A stretch of 64,000 bases of DNA, from positions 26,030 through 90,029 of the forward strand of contig JANQFX010000079.1 of NCBI GenBank assembly GCA_028277725.1, read 5' to 3'. Below are positions 53,204-62,499 of this stretch, piece after piece. The first letter of the stretch is position 1; each line of letters opens with the position of its first letter. The stretch comes from Thiohalocapsa sp. (GTDB taxonomy: Bacteria; Pseudomonadota; Gammaproteobacteria; Chromatiales; Chromatiaceae). Position numbers and translations under genes: made by a program. The notes beneath the pieces were generated by a model. That model was not told the DNA's origin. It was given only the letters and a program-made list of their open reading frames with translations, and searched no databases.

Positions 53204-55786
53204 TTATGCCTCGACGTCTGCTGTGGTGGTTCCGCGCCAGGGGCCGGGTTCGATGTGCTGCGCGAGTGTAGGTCGCCCGATCAGGTAGCCCTGGGCGAAG
53301 TCGACGCCGAGTTCTGCGAGGGCGTCTAGGGTTTCTTGCTTGTCCACGAACTCCGCGACGACTTGTCGATTCATGTTGTGTGCCATGTCGACGATCGCCT
53401 GGACGAAGATCTGATCCTCCCGGCTGTACGCCAGATTGCGTATGAAGACGCCGTCGATCTTGACCGCATCGACCGGGAGTTCCCGCAAATAGGCATAGCT
53501 TGCGTAGCCGGTCCCGAAGTCGTCGAGCGCGAAACGGCAGCCGAGCTGGTGGATCTGTTCGATCAGGTGTGCGGCGCTCGAGAGGCTGTTGATGGCCGCG
53601 GTTTCGGTGATCTCCAGGGTCAGGCGCTGGGGCTCCACGCCGTGCTGTGTCAGTAGGCGTTGCAGCGTCGGCGGCAGGGTGTCGTCGCACAGGCTGCTGG
53701 CCGATAGATTCAACGACAGGGCCAGATCTGGACGCCCACCCATGAGGGCGATGGCTTCGGCGACGACCCAGTGGTCGATGCTGTGGATCTGACCCGTTTC
53801 CTCGGCGACGGGAATGAAGCTGAATGGCGGCACCAGGCTGCCGTCCGAGTCGACCATGCGGATCAGCGCCTCCGCGTAGACGATGTCCCCGCGTGTGATG
53901 TTCAGGATCGGTTGCAGTAGCAGCTTGAAACAGTGATCGCGAAGGGCCCTGCTGATGCGCTCGGCCCAGATCACCCGGGCGTTTGCCCGCTCGCGGCCCT
54001 CGTCCTGTGCGGAGAAGACGTGCCAGCGGTTGCGACCGGCATTCTTGGCTTGGTACATGGCCAGATCGGCGTTGGCGAGCAGCTGGACGGGATCGGTGCC
54101 GTGTTCGGGGTAGAGGACGATACCGACACTCCCGGAGGCGCGATGGCTGTGGATACGCGTCTGCACCAGGACGTCCTGAACCTCTGCTAGCAGCCGGGAG
54201 GCCAGTTCGGTGGCCTGTTCCACGTCGGCGCCGGGCAGGATGGCGCCGAACTCGTCGCCGCCGAGTCGTCCCAGCGTTGCGGGTTCGTCCAGGCATCGCA
54301 GCAGTTTCTCCGCCACGTGCCGGAGCAGCTGGTCGCCGATCCGGTGGCCGCTGATATCGTTGACGTCCTTGAACTGATCCAGATCCATGAACATCAACGC
54401 GCCCCGGGTGTCGTCCACCCTGTTTTCCCTCAGCACCTGGCGCAGCTCCAAGTCGAAGCGTCGGCGGTTCTGCAGCCCCGTCAGCGGGTCATGATCCGCC
54501 AGCCAGATCAGCTCCGCGCGGGTCACCTCGCGCTCTCGCTCGCTGCCTTCCATCTGGTTGGTCAGACGATGCACCGTATCGTGCATCAGATCGATCTCGT
54601 CGCGGAAGGACGGTGGATGTGATCGAGCGGCGAGGGCGCCGCGGAGCTCTGCGAAGCGCCCTTCCGCAAGCCAGGGCAGTCGCTCGGACAGGCGCCGCAG
54701 GCGTCGCAAGGGGTTCCGCATGATCAGCAGAAGCAAGGTTTCGGACGCCAGGAGCCCGAACAGGCCAAGCGCGATGCTGTTGCGCGTGCCCTTGCGGATG
54801 GCGCGCCGTTCTGCCGTGACACGATTCAACACCAGGGCATCGATCCCCGGTGCCAGCTCTGGGATGCGATACAGCTGGTACCACTCGCCGCCGCGGTGAA
54901 TCATCGGACGCTGGGCGCCGCTCGAAGACGCTGCGGAGGTTCCATCGGGCCGACCCGCGTCCTGCCCGTTGGAGGATGTCGGGGCGCATAGCGGGGCGGG
55001 TATTGAACCGGATGCCAGGGCCGATTCGAACAAGGGACGGGAGTCTTCGGGGTGGGTGATGGCCCGGAAGATCGGCCCCTCGCTACGGTCGGTCGTGGCC
55101 ATCGTGGAGGTGGTCAGTGCGACCTCTGCATTGGTCAGGCCGTTGAAGGCCAACAACACATCGGCGACGCTGCGCCCGAGCAGCAAGGCGCCTTCCTGTT
55201 CACCGCGCCAAAGCAGGGGTGCGGCGAGTAATTGACGGCATCGCGTGCTGCAATCGAGAAGTCGCACCATCTGCTCCGGCGACGCGCGGAGCGCGCTGCC
55301 CAGCGCCCTGGCGATCTGCGCGGTTGGAGTCTCCGCCTGCGGTGGCCATAGCGGTACGACGCTGCCGTCCGCTCTGATCCAGTCCACGGTGCCCACGTCC
55401 CATTCGAGGTCCAGCATCACGCCGTTGGTGTCGAGTGCCTCCGACAGGTGGTCCGCTAGGGATCGGTCGGGTCGAGCGGGGACCATCAGTGGCACCACGT
55501 TGGCGATCCTGGAGAGCTGACGGTAGCCGTCCACGATGAGTGCCTTGAGCGCCTCCGTCTGGCTCGCCTGCTGCGACGCCTGCTGACGTTCGAACTGCTG
55601 GGCGAGTTCTCGGTAGGAGAAGAACGCAAGCGAGGCGTTGATCAAGACCAACACGAGGCTGAGACCGATCAACGCCTTCCAGCGCAGGCTGAGGTAATGG
55701 CGAGCCTTGGGCGGAGGGGCGCTCACGAGGCTAGAGTCGGCGGGTACGCCATACCGAGGCTGATCAGAAGGGCCAAGAATCGTCAA
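53204..55786 (-). CDS. Membrane GGDEF-EAL cyclic-di-GMP protein
   Basis: The 860-residue protein has two membrane helices (about 39-58 and 336-357) around a ~275-residue periplasmic sensor domain. A HAMP-like linker and GGDEF and EAL domains follow. GGDEF is intact (GRLGGDEFGAIL), but the RxxD inhibitory site before it is absent. EAL catalytic residues are all present: YAEALIRM, LSLNLSASSL, LTLEITETAA, ALDDFGTGYASY, VDAVKIDGVFI and VVAEFVD. Both activities are possible, so sign of output cannot be told. It is alone on the minus strand. Confidence 0.92.
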   Translation of the reverse strand: MTILGPSDQPRYGVPADSSLVSAPPPKARHYLSLRWKALIGLSLVLVLINASLAFFSYRELAQQFERQQASQQASQTEALKALIVDGYRQLSRIANVVPLMVPARPDRSLADHLSEALDTNGVMLDLEWDVGTVDWIRADGSVVPLWPPQAETPTAQIARALGSALRASPEQMVRLLDCSTRCRQLLAAPLLWRGEQEGALLLGRSVADVLLAFNGLTNAEVALTTSTMATTDRSEGPIFRAITHPEDSRPLFESALASGSIPAPLCAPTSSNGQDAGRPDGTSAASSSGAQRPMIHRGGEWYQLYRIPELAPGIDALVLNRVTAERRAIRKGTRNSIALGLFGLLASETLLLLIMRNPLRRLRRLSERLPWLAEGRFAELRGALAARSHPPSFRDEIDLMHDTVHRLTNQMEGSEREREVTRAELIWLADHDPLTGLQNRRRFDLELRQVLRENRVDDTRGALMFMDLDQFKDVNDISGHRIGDQLLRHVAEKLLRCLDEPATLGRLGGDEFGAILPGADVEQATELASRLLAEVQDVLVQTRIHSHRASGSVGIVLYPEHGTDPVQLLANADLAMYQAKNAGRNRWHVFSAQDEGRERANARVIWAERISRALRDHCFKLLLQPILNITRGDIVYAEALIRMVDSDGSLVPPFSFIPVAEETGQIHSIDHWVVAEAIALMGGRPDLALSLNLSASSLCDDTLPPTLQRLLTQHGVEPQRLTLEITETAAINSLSSAAHLIEQIHQLGCRFALDDFGTGYASYAYLRELPVDAVKIDGVFIRNLAYSREDQIFVQAIVDMAHNMNRQVVAEFVDKQETLDALAELGVDFAQGYLIGRPTLAQHIEPGPWRGTTTADVEA

Positions 55787-55903
55787 CTCCTCGGAAACGT
55801 AGCGCCGCCTGGATGCCGGACAGCTGCCACTGCTTGCGCAACGTCGACGGGGCCGGGTTCTCTCTGATCGAAAGGTCGAGGGTGCCGTCGTGGTGCTGGT
55901 TCT

Positions 55904-56262
55904 AGGCGCGCAGCATCAGGTTAGGAGTGGAACCCCAGGGGATGCCCGCGATCCAGATCTCGCTGCGGAAACCGAAGGGGGACGTGAACCCGTCGATGAG
56001 CGCGGACTGCCTGCCGCGATCGGCATTGGGGGATCGGTGAGGCCATGTTCGAATTGCCTTAGTATCTGCAATCGGGGCGTGATCCGAAAGCCCCCTGTCG
56101 ATACCAGCCCGTCACCGGGTTGTCGATGTCCAGGATCGGAGTCCCGAAGCCATGGCGATGCAGCGGCATGAGCATCATCTCGCTGGTCAGGGTCCACCTG
56201 GGGGCGTCGCACCGAACCCAAGCGAAGTTGTACAAGAGATCGATTGGGCGATCGCGGCGGAC
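55904..56262 (-). pseudogene. Possible decayed coding fragment, frameshifted
   Basis: Two minus-strand stretches look like protein but lie in different frames. The first (56086-56262) reads LLYNFAWVRCDAPRWTLTSE and then PILDIDNPVTGWYRQGAFGS before a stop. The second (about 55904-56020) reads SALIDGFTSPFGFRSEIWIA and then GIPWGSTPNLMLRA before a stop. A region between them in a third frame also looks plausible. This fits one gene broken by frameshifts. I cannot name the family, and chance is possible. Confidence 0.3.
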
Positions 56263-56397
56263 TCGGGTTCATTCTGACGGATTACCGCTGCGGACCCCAG
56301 AGACCCGATGGCCATAGGTCGTCGCGGTGGTGGCGGGCGGGCCGAAGGAGCTAAACTGTGCTGTTTTCCTAGAGCCCTGCACGGTGCACCCGAGCCC

Positions 56398-57978
56398 ATG
56401 TCCCAACCGCACGAACAGGTATCGCGACGGCGCACCTTCGCGATCATCTCCCACCCCGACGCCGGCAAGACCACACTGACCGAGAAGCTCTTGCTGTTCG
56501 GCGGCGCCATCCAGCTGGCCGGCACCGTCAAGGGCCGCAAGGCGGCGCGCCACGCGACGTCCGACTGGATGGAGCTGGAGAAGCAGCGTGGCATCTCGGT
56601 GACCTCCTCGGTGATGCAGTTCCCGCATGGTGAGTCCATCGTGAACCTGCTCGATACCCCCGGCCATGCGGACTTCTCGGAGGACACCTACCGTACCCTG
56701 ACCGCCGTCGATTCGGCGCTGATGGTTATCGATGTCGCCAAGGGTGTCGAGGAGCGGACCATCAAGCTGATGGACGTCTGCCGGTTGCGCACCACACCCA
56801 TCCTGACCTTCGTCAACAAGCTCGACCGTGAGGGCCGCGATGCCATCGAGATCCTCGATGAGGTGGAGGAGGTGCTGAAGATCCAGTGCGCGCCCATCAC
56901 CTGGCCCATCGGCATGGGTAAGCGCTTCAAGGGTGTCTACGACCTGCGTCACGATCGCACCCACCTGTTCAGCGCCACCCACGGCGGCAAGATCCAGGCC
57001 GGAGAGGTCATCGAAGGGCTGGATAGCCCACGCATGGACGAGCTGCTCGGCGACCAGGCCGAGGAGTTGCGCGAAGAGCTGGAGCTGGTCCAGGGCGCGA
57101 GTCACCCGCTGGACCTCGATGCCTACCGCGCCGGCAAGCAGACGCCGGTGTTCTTTGGTTCCGCCATCAACAACTTCGGCGTCAAGGAGCTGTTGGACGC
57201 CTTCGTCGAGTACGCGCCGCCGCCGCGCCCGCGCGAGGCCGGCGAGCGCGCCGTCGATCCGGAGGAGGGCAAGTTCTCGGGCTTCGTATTCAAGATCCAG
57301 GCGAACATGGACCCGGCGCACCGCGACCGCGTCGCCTTCCTGCGCGTCTGCTCCGGCAGCTACAAGCAGGGCATGAAGATGCGCCACGTGCGTATGGGCA
57401 AGACGGTGCAGGTGGCCAATGCCATCACCTTCCAGGCCGATGAGCGCAAGCGCGTGGACGAGGCCTGGCCCGGCGACATCATCGGCCTGCACAACCACGG
57501 CACGATTCAGATCGGCGACACCTTCAGCGAAGGGGAAGACCTCAAGTACGGCGGCATCCCGTACTTCGCGCCGGAGCTGTTCCGCCGTGTGGTGCTGAAG
57601 GACCCGCTGAAGACCAAGGCGTTGCAGAAGGGCGTGCTGCAGCTCTGCGAGGAGGGGGCGACCCAGGTCTTCCGTCCGCTGAAGAACAACGACCTCATCC
57701 TGGGCGCCGTCGGCGTGCTGCAGTTCGACGTCGCCGCCTACCGGCTCAAGGACGAATACGGCGTCGAGGCCGTGGTCGAGCCCGTGTCGGTGCAGACCGC
57801 CCGCTGGGTCAACTGTGACGACCCGAAGCTGCTGGAGCAGTTCAAGACCAAGGCGCGGGACAACCTGGCGCTGGATGGCGACGAGCAGTTGGTCTACCTG
57901 GCCCCGACGCGGGTCAATCTGTCGCTCACCGAGGAGCGCTGGCCGGAGATTCGGTTTTCGGCGACGCGGGAGTTGTGA
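56398..57978 (+). CDS. prfC: Peptide chain release factor 3
   Basis: RF3 is a GTPase that recycles RF1/RF2 from the ribosome after peptide release. The 526-residue protein has the G1 loop [14 protein letters not shown]3 [14 protein letters not shown], and G4 NKLD. The RF3-specific region [20 protein letters not shown] (here [20 protein letters not shown]) is present. Length equals the E. coli protein closely. ATG 56398 is chosen by homology. The 3' end overlaps the convergent Uma2 gene by 53 bases. Confidence 0.97.
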   Translation: MSQPHEQVSRRRTFAIISHPDAGKTTLTEKLLLFGGAIQLAGTVKGRKAARHATSDWMELEKQRGISVTSSVMQFPHGESIVNLLDTPGHADFSEDTYRTLTAVDSALMVIDVAKGVEERTIKLMDVCRLRTTPILTFVNKLDREGRDAIEILDEVEEVLKIQCAPITWPIGMGKRFKGVYDLRHDRTHLFSATHGGKIQAGEVIEGLDSPRMDELLGDQAEELREELELVQGASHPLDLDAYRAGKQTPVFFGSAINNFGVKELLDAFVEYAPPPRPREAGERAVDPEEGKFSGFVFKIQANMDPAHRDRVAFLRVCSGSYKQGMKMRHVRMGKTVQVANAITFQADERKRVDEAWPGDIIGLHNHGTIQIGDTFSEGEDLKYGGIPYFAPELFRRVVLKDPLKTKALQKGVLQLCEEGATQVFRPLKNNDLILGAVGVLQFDVAAYRLKDEYGVEAVVEPVSVQTARWVNCDDPKLLEQFKTKARDNLALDGDEQLVYLAPTRVNLSLTEERWPEIRFSATREL

Positions 57979-58537
57979 TCGATACATCCTCATAGAGGTC
58001 CGCGAGGCTGAAGCGGATGTCGAGCCCGCCGCAGTCGATGAGCAGCTCGCCGTCCTCGTAGGCGTCGTAATGCCAGCCGCCGGCGGGCTCGCGCCGATAG
58101 ACCTCCACTAGGTGCCGATCCTGCGAGACCAGCAGGTAGTAGCGCAGGGATTCAAGCGCCCGATAGGCGAGCAGCTTTTCGCGCCTGTCGATGACCTCCG
58201 TCGACGGCGAGAGCACCTCCGCGATCAGACAGGGTGAGCGTTTGTATAGCGGCTCGCTGTCTCCCGGATCGCAGCCGAGCAGCACGTCGGGATAGTAGAA
58301 GGCGTCGTGCGCGTCCACCCGCACCTTCATATCGCTGATGAAGGTACCGCACGGCGTCCCTCGGGTGGCGGCACGCAGATGAAAGGCAAGATTCAGGCTG
58401 ATGCGATTGTGCTTCTCACCGGCGCCGGCCATGGCGAACACTTGGCCGGCGACGTACTCGTGGCGGATGTCGCTCCGTTGCTCGCCGTCCAGATACTCGG
58501 CGACACTGAGCAGTGGCATTTGGGCAGGCAGGTTCAT
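57926..58537 (-). CDS. Uma2-family (DUF820) putative restriction-endonuclease-like protein
   Basis: The 203-residue protein starts at ATG 58537, preceded by GGAGGAGCCG. It has the PD-(D/E)XK-type pattern of Uma2: [37 protein letters not shown] and [20 protein letters not shown]. The Asp in YPDV and the Glu in AEVLS are candidate catalytic residues. Uma2 genes are abundant in cyanobacteria and many environmental bacteria, often of unknown function. Its last 17 codons lie antisense to the end of prfC. Confidence 0.9.
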   Translation of the reverse strand: MNLPAQMPLLSVAEYLDGEQRSDIRHEYVAGQVFAMAGAGEKHNRISLNLAFHLRAATRGTPCGTFISDMKVRVDAHDAFYYPDVLLGCDPGDSEPLYKRSPCLIAEVLSPSTEVIDRREKLLAYRALESLRYYLLVSQDRHLVEVYRREPAGGWHYDAYEDGELLIDCGGLDIRFSLADLYEDVSITTPASPKTESPASAPR

Positions 58538-58705
58538 CGGCTCCTCCACGGTATTTCTGTGGCTGCTGGGGTCAGCATACACCGGCCCGAGCCGGCGGCT
58601 GGTGTGTCCCATCTCGCGATTGCCGGGCCAACCGCTCGGAGACCGCTCTCCTGTTGTTCGGTGACCGTCGCATGTCCCGTCGTCGGTTGTTCGCAGGCAC
58701 TGGGA

Positions 58706-58890
58706 CTGCCGCGCACAAGTTCCGCACGCAACGCCCGCCGCTGGCCGCTTCCGTATCGTTTTCGTTGTCGTGATCGAGTCGTCGTGGAGACTTCCGCGAC
58801 GGTGGCGATTGCGATCACCATGTCGACAACGAACGCCACCTCGAAGACGGTTGGGGCGCGTGTGTCGTACTTCGACGCCATTGCACCAGG
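58706..58890 (+). repeat. Dispersed intergenic repeat, copy B
   Basis: It begins CTGCCGCGCACAAGTTCCGC and ends GTCGTACTTCGACGCCATTG, matching copy A at 38301-38462 block by block. Copy B is longer through short insertions in the middle. It lies in the 463-base gap between the Uma2 and lytic transglycosylase genes, which otherwise holds no gene. Confidence 0.65.
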
Positions 58891-59000
58891 TGAAGGGGAG
58901 AGGCAGCCGGGACAGGCGCGTGCATTCCGGCTACCATCCGGCGCAGCCGCCGGGCCTTGGTGCCGGCTCCCGCGACAAGCCGACTCGACAGAGGTGCCCG

Positions 59001-60077
59001 ATGCGCCCGATGCCCATCTTCGTCATCACCCTGGTTCTGCTACTGCCGCTCATCGGTTGCGGCTCAAAGGCCGCCAAGGACGGACCGGAACTCATCCGCG
59101 CCAACGCCAGGCTGCCGGCGGTCGAGTTCAGCAGCACGCCCAGGCTCACCATCGGTCCCTACGCCGGCAGGGCCGACGTGGAGCGGTTCATCGACCGCAT
59201 GCAAGCCAACGGCTACACGCGTGCGGAGATGGTGAGCATCCTCTCGCGCGTGCGTCCGGATGACTGGATCATCGAGTACATGAACCGCCAATGGCGTCCG
59301 TCCAAGGGCCCCAACGGCGCCTGGACCCGCTACCGCTCGCGGCACATCACCTCCAGCATGCTGAGCAAGGGAACAGCATTCTGGAATGCGCATTCGGCGG
59401 ATCTGGAGCGGGCCTCGAAGAAGTACGGCGTACCGCCCGAATACATCGTCGCCATCATCGGCATCGAGACCAAGTGGGGCGGCTACATGGGCAAGCACCG
59501 GATCGTCGATGCGCTCGCGACCCTTGCCTTCGACTACCCCCGCCGCGCCGACTACTTCAGCGGTGAATTCGAGAACTATCTGGTCATGGCCCGGCAGGAG
59601 GGCTTCGATCCCTTCCAGCCTGTCGGCTCCTTCGCCGGCGCCATGGGCTATGGACAGTTCATGCCGTCGAGCTACCTCGCCTATGCCGTGGACTTCGATG
59701 GCAACGGCCGGCGCGATCTCTGGAACAAGCGGGACGCCATCGGCAGCGTCGCCCACTACTTCCAGCAGCACGGCTGGAGGACCGGCGAACCGGTCGCGGT
59801 CCGAGTCAACTCGATCTCTCCGGGTGGGCTGGAGACAGGGTTCCGCTCCGAGTATCCGGCGAGCCGGCTCCAAGGCATGGGCTATCGTTCGCCGATTGCG
59901 GTGGACAACGACGCGCGGGTGAGCTTGCTACAGCTCGACGCCGCCGGCGGCTACGAGTACTGGTTTGGATTCGGCAACTTCCGCACCATCACCAAGTACA
60001 ACAACAGCACCTACTATGGCATGACGGTGCACCAGCTGGCACAGGCGCTGCGTGCGCGCCGCGGCGGGCGATCTTGA
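59001..60077 (+). CDS. mltB: Lytic murein transglycosylase B-type lipoprotein
   Basis: The 358-residue precursor has a lipobox LPLIGC (Cys20). The transglycosylase domain contains the catalytic Glu156 in AIIGIETKWGGYMG, then FAGAMGYGQFMPSSYLAYAV and DFDGNGRRDLWNKRDAIGSV. A C-terminal NITKYNNSTYY-like motif (here FRTITKYNNSTYYGMTVHQL) is typical of the MltB family (GH103). It cleaves peptidoglycan to 1,6-anhydro-muropeptides at the outer membrane. AGAGGTGCCCG precedes the ATG. Confidence 0.95.
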   Translation: MRPMPIFVITLVLLLPLIGCGSKAAKDGPELIRANARLPAVEFSSTPRLTIGPYAGRADVERFIDRMQANGYTRAEMVSILSRVRPDDWIIEYMNRQWRPSKGPNGAWTRYRSRHITSSMLSKGTAFWNAHSADLERASKKYGVPPEYIVAIIGIETKWGGYMGKHRIVDALATLAFDYPRRADYFSGEFENYLVMARQEGFDPFQPVGSFAGAMGYGQFMPSSYLAYAVDFDGNGRRDLWNKRDAIGSVAHYFQQHGWRTGEPVAVRVNSISPGGLETGFRSEYPASRLQGMGYRSPIAVDNDARVSLLQLDAAGGYEYWFGFGNFRTITKYNNSTYYGMTVHQLAQALRARRGGRS

Positions 60078-60191
60078 GGAGCAGTTGGAAGCGGGAGGAA
60101 CCGTGTAAACCGATATGGGCCATGGGTCGCGATTGCCCACCGCGAGTTTTGGGCCACGACCCCCTCTATTGCGCAACAAGACTTTTCGGAC

Positions 60192-61319
60192 ATGTCAGAC
60201 CCGAATGATCGCGATCCGGGCAGCGCGGAGCGGCCGCCTGCACCGGCGCCGACCCTGAACGGCGCGATGTGCTCCGGCACCTTCGAAAGGCTCCTGTCGA
60301 CCGGGCGTGTTGCATTGCGCGCCTATGGTGCTGGCGAGACCATTTTCGCGGAGGGTGCGATCGGCGATGCGGCCTACTTCGTGCGCTCGGGGTCTGTGGA
60401 TATCCTCGGCGAGGGCTACGACGGGCGTCGGCGCCTGCTCAACCATGTGCGCCGCGGCGAGGTGTTCGGGGAAATGGCGCTGATCGAACAGCAGGGGCGC
60501 CTCGCCTCGGCCGTGGCAGCGGAGGCCTGCGAGCTGATCCTGATTCCGAGTGGCGAGGTGGCGTCGCTGCTGCGTGAGGCGCCCGAGTTGTCGCACTGGT
60601 TGCTGCAGCAGTTCTCGCATCGGCTCCGCGTCATGACCCGAATGGTCACGCAGATGGAGGAGGTGCAGGCGGTCAACCACAAGATCCTCGCCGGTCAGGA
60701 CGAGGAGCGTCGGCGCATCGCCCGCGACATCCATGACGGCGTCGCGCAGAACTTCGTCGACCACATCCTGCGCGCGCAGTTGGCGCAGTCGCTGCTCGAC
60801 ACCTACCCGCAGCGCACGCGCTCGACGTTGGAGGGCTTGGAGACATCCCTGTGCCAGGGCATGGAGCAGCTGCGCGACCTGATTTGCGACCTCTACCCCA
60901 AGGAGCTCTCGCGGGTCGGTCTGGTGGGCGCCATCGAGCGCTTCGTCGCGCGCATCGCCGAGTCGAACAACCTTGAGGTCGTTTGCGATAGCAACGGCCT
61001 GGCGTCGTCGCTGCCACCGGCCATGGAGTCCACACTCTATTGCCTGGTGCAAGAGTCCCTGAACAACATCAAGAAGCATGCCGAGGCTTCCGCGGTGCAC
61101 CTGACACTAGGCGAGGCACGGGGTCGGCTGGTCCTGGTCGTCGCCGACGACGGATGCGGCTTCGACGTCGAGGCCGTGGCGCAGGGCGAGGGGAGTCTTA
61201 GCGGTTACGGCCTCTTGTCCATGCGCGAGCGGGCGCAGCTCGCCGGTGGTCGTATGCAGCTGGACTCGCGCCCCGGTGCGGGCACGCGGATTCGGTTCGA
61301 GTTTCCCCTGGCCGTCTAG
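60192..61319 (+). CDS. cNMP-binding histidine kinase (NarX-like HisKA_3), orphan
   Basis: The 375-residue soluble protein joins a cyclic-nucleotide-binding fold (about 30-140; YFVRSGSVDILGEG and RRGEVFGEMALIEQQGRLAS) to a HisKA_3 kinase. The phospho-acceptor is His181 in RRIARDIHDGVAQNF. The ATPase has QESLNNIKKHA, DDGCGFD and GYGLLSMRERAQ. No membrane helix is present and no response regulator gene is adjacent. The fusion suggests control by a cyclic nucleotide or similar ligand. Partner regulator unknown. Confidence 0.92.
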   Translation: MSDPNDRDPGSAERPPAPAPTLNGAMCSGTFERLLSTGRVALRAYGAGETIFAEGAIGDAAYFVRSGSVDILGEGYDGRRRLLNHVRRGEVFGEMALIEQQGRLASAVAAEACELILIPSGEVASLLREAPELSHWLLQQFSHRLRVMTRMVTQMEEVQAVNHKILAGQDEERRRIARDIHDGVAQNFVDHILRAQLAQSLLDTYPQRTRSTLEGLETSLCQGMEQLRDLICDLYPKELSRVGLVGAIERFVARIAESNNLEVVCDSNGLASSLPPAMESTLYCLVQESLNNIKKHAEASAVHLTLGEARGRLVLVVADDGCGFDVEAVAQGEGSLSGYGLLSMRERAQLAGGRMQLDSRPGAGTRIRFEFPLAV

Positions 61320-61338
61320 TCCAACGGCGCCGGACCAG

Positions 61339-61400
61339 CACAAACACGCTCGTTGTCGTTACCGGATACTCGATTACGACCGCGACAACGGGCCGACCCC
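61339..61400 (+). repeat. Possible third, short copy of the dispersed repeat family
   Basis: CTCGTTGTCGTTACCGGATA and CTCGATTACGACCGCGACAA resemble the GTTGTCG / GATCGAGT / GACAACGA core of copies A and B. The CTGCCGCGC block is absent. The similarity is limited to the low-complexity centre, so membership is tentative. Confidence 0.35.
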
Positions 61401-62126
61401 TCAGCCCCGCGACTTCGACTGGCCCTGGCGGTGCGATTCGGCCCAACCGTCATAGCGCGCGACCAGGTCGTCCAGGGCCGCCTGGTCCAGTGGTCGCAGC
61501 CCGCTCAATACCAGCTTCTTCGAGCCCTGGCCGATGTGGGTGCCGCTGGCCGAGAGGTCGAAGTGCAGGTAGGCGTCCCCGCGACGGCCGGCGACCTCGA
61601 GGGTGCTGTCCCTGAGCTCGATGGCGTCCGGCGCCAAGTCCAGACGGGACAGCGCGAAGGACATGCACTCGTAGATCACCAGCGGCCGTTGGGTGTTGAT
61701 CATCACGTCGTGACGCTGCATCAACGGCACCAGGAAGTGCGGGAAGTTGTGGCCTGAAAAGGCTACGTAGCGCCTGACCAGGGCCTCTACCAGTGCGGGA
61801 TCGGCGGTCGAGTCACCATTGCGCTCCACGCTGAGGCAGGTCTTTCCGGTGCCATCGATGACCCGCAGTCGCGCGTCTGTGGCATCGAGCCGCAGCGGCA
61901 CGTCCGCGCCCACCATACCCGTGAAGCCGAGTTGCATGCGGTTGCTGATACCGAAGCGGCTCAGCACCAGCGCGAACAGCAGGTCACCAGGGACGCAGAA
62001 GCGCGGATTGTCGACGTCGTGGATCGGGTTATAGTCGCCTGCGACGTCCTTGGCGAAGGCGCTGCCCTGGGAGGCGGAGATGCGGGGGGCGTCGGCGCTG
62101 CCGCCGATGTAGGGGTCGAGAAACAT
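61401..62126 (-). CDS. DUF3581 family protein
   Basis: The 241-residue protein begins MFLDPYIGGSADAPRISASQ and has FAKDVAGDYNPIHDVDNPRF and CVPGDLLFALVLSRFGISNR. NPIHD in this setting recalls hot-dog/MaoC-like dehydratases, and the rest fits DUF3581 of gammaproteobacteria. The function is not known. It follows the small McdB-like gene by 4 bases on the same strand, so the genes may share a transcript. Confidence 0.82.
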   Translation of the reverse strand: MFLDPYIGGSADAPRISASQGSAFAKDVAGDYNPIHDVDNPRFCVPGDLLFALVLSRFGISNRMQLGFTGMVGADVPLRLDATDARLRVIDGTGKTCLSVERNGDSTADPALVEALVRRYVAFSGHNFPHFLVPLMQRHDVMINTQRPLVIYECMSFALSRLDLAPDAIELRDSTLEVAGRRGDAYLHFDLSASGTHIGQGSKKLVLSGLRPLDQAALDDLVARYDGWAESHRQGQSKSRG

Positions 62127-62130
62127 GTGT

Positions 62131-62499
62131 TCAGTCCGGCCAGGTCCGATCCTTGCTGCGATAGGGGTCGTCGTCGGCGCTGGAGCCCGGGAAGGGGCCG
62201 GGCTGCGGTCGCGGGCCTCCGGGCATCGGGTAGGGCGCCGCGGTCGTGGCGTTGCGCGAGGAGGCCTCGCCGGCGGCGGCCCGGGCCGTGGTCTTTCTGG
62301 CAGTCGCCTTCTTGGTGGGTGCTCGCCGGGCGGGGGCCTTCTTGGCACTGGCCTTCCTGGCGGCCGTCGATCTGCTCGCGGTCGCCGACGGCGTGCCCGC
62401 GGTGGGTGTCGACGACGACGGCGCGGTGGCGTCCTCCCCCTCTTTGGCCTTGCGGATGGAGTCGAGCAGGCGCTCGCCGGTGCGGTTGCTGTCAGCCAT
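62131..62499 (-). CDS. Small Lys/Ala-rich disordered protein, candidate ParA partner
   Basis: The 122-residue protein starts MADSNRTGERLLDSIRKAKE, a short predicted helix with basic residues. A disordered stretch rich in Ala, Lys, Thr and Arg follows (about 30-75, histone-H1-like repeats AAKK/ARRA/TKKATARKTT). A Pro/Gly-rich part comes next, and the tail SKDRTWPD has a tryptophan three residues from the end. It overlaps the upstream parA by 8 bases. In carboxysome-positioning McdAB pairs, McdB is small, disordered and has a near-terminal Trp. By analogy this may be the cargo adaptor. No carboxysome gene is in the window. Confidence 0.72.
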   Translation of the reverse strand: MADSNRTGERLLDSIRKAKEGEDATAPSSSTPTAGTPSATASRSTAARKASAKKAPARRAPTKKATARKTTARAAAGEASSRNATTAAPYPMPGGPRPQPGPFPGSSADDDPYRSKDRTWPD

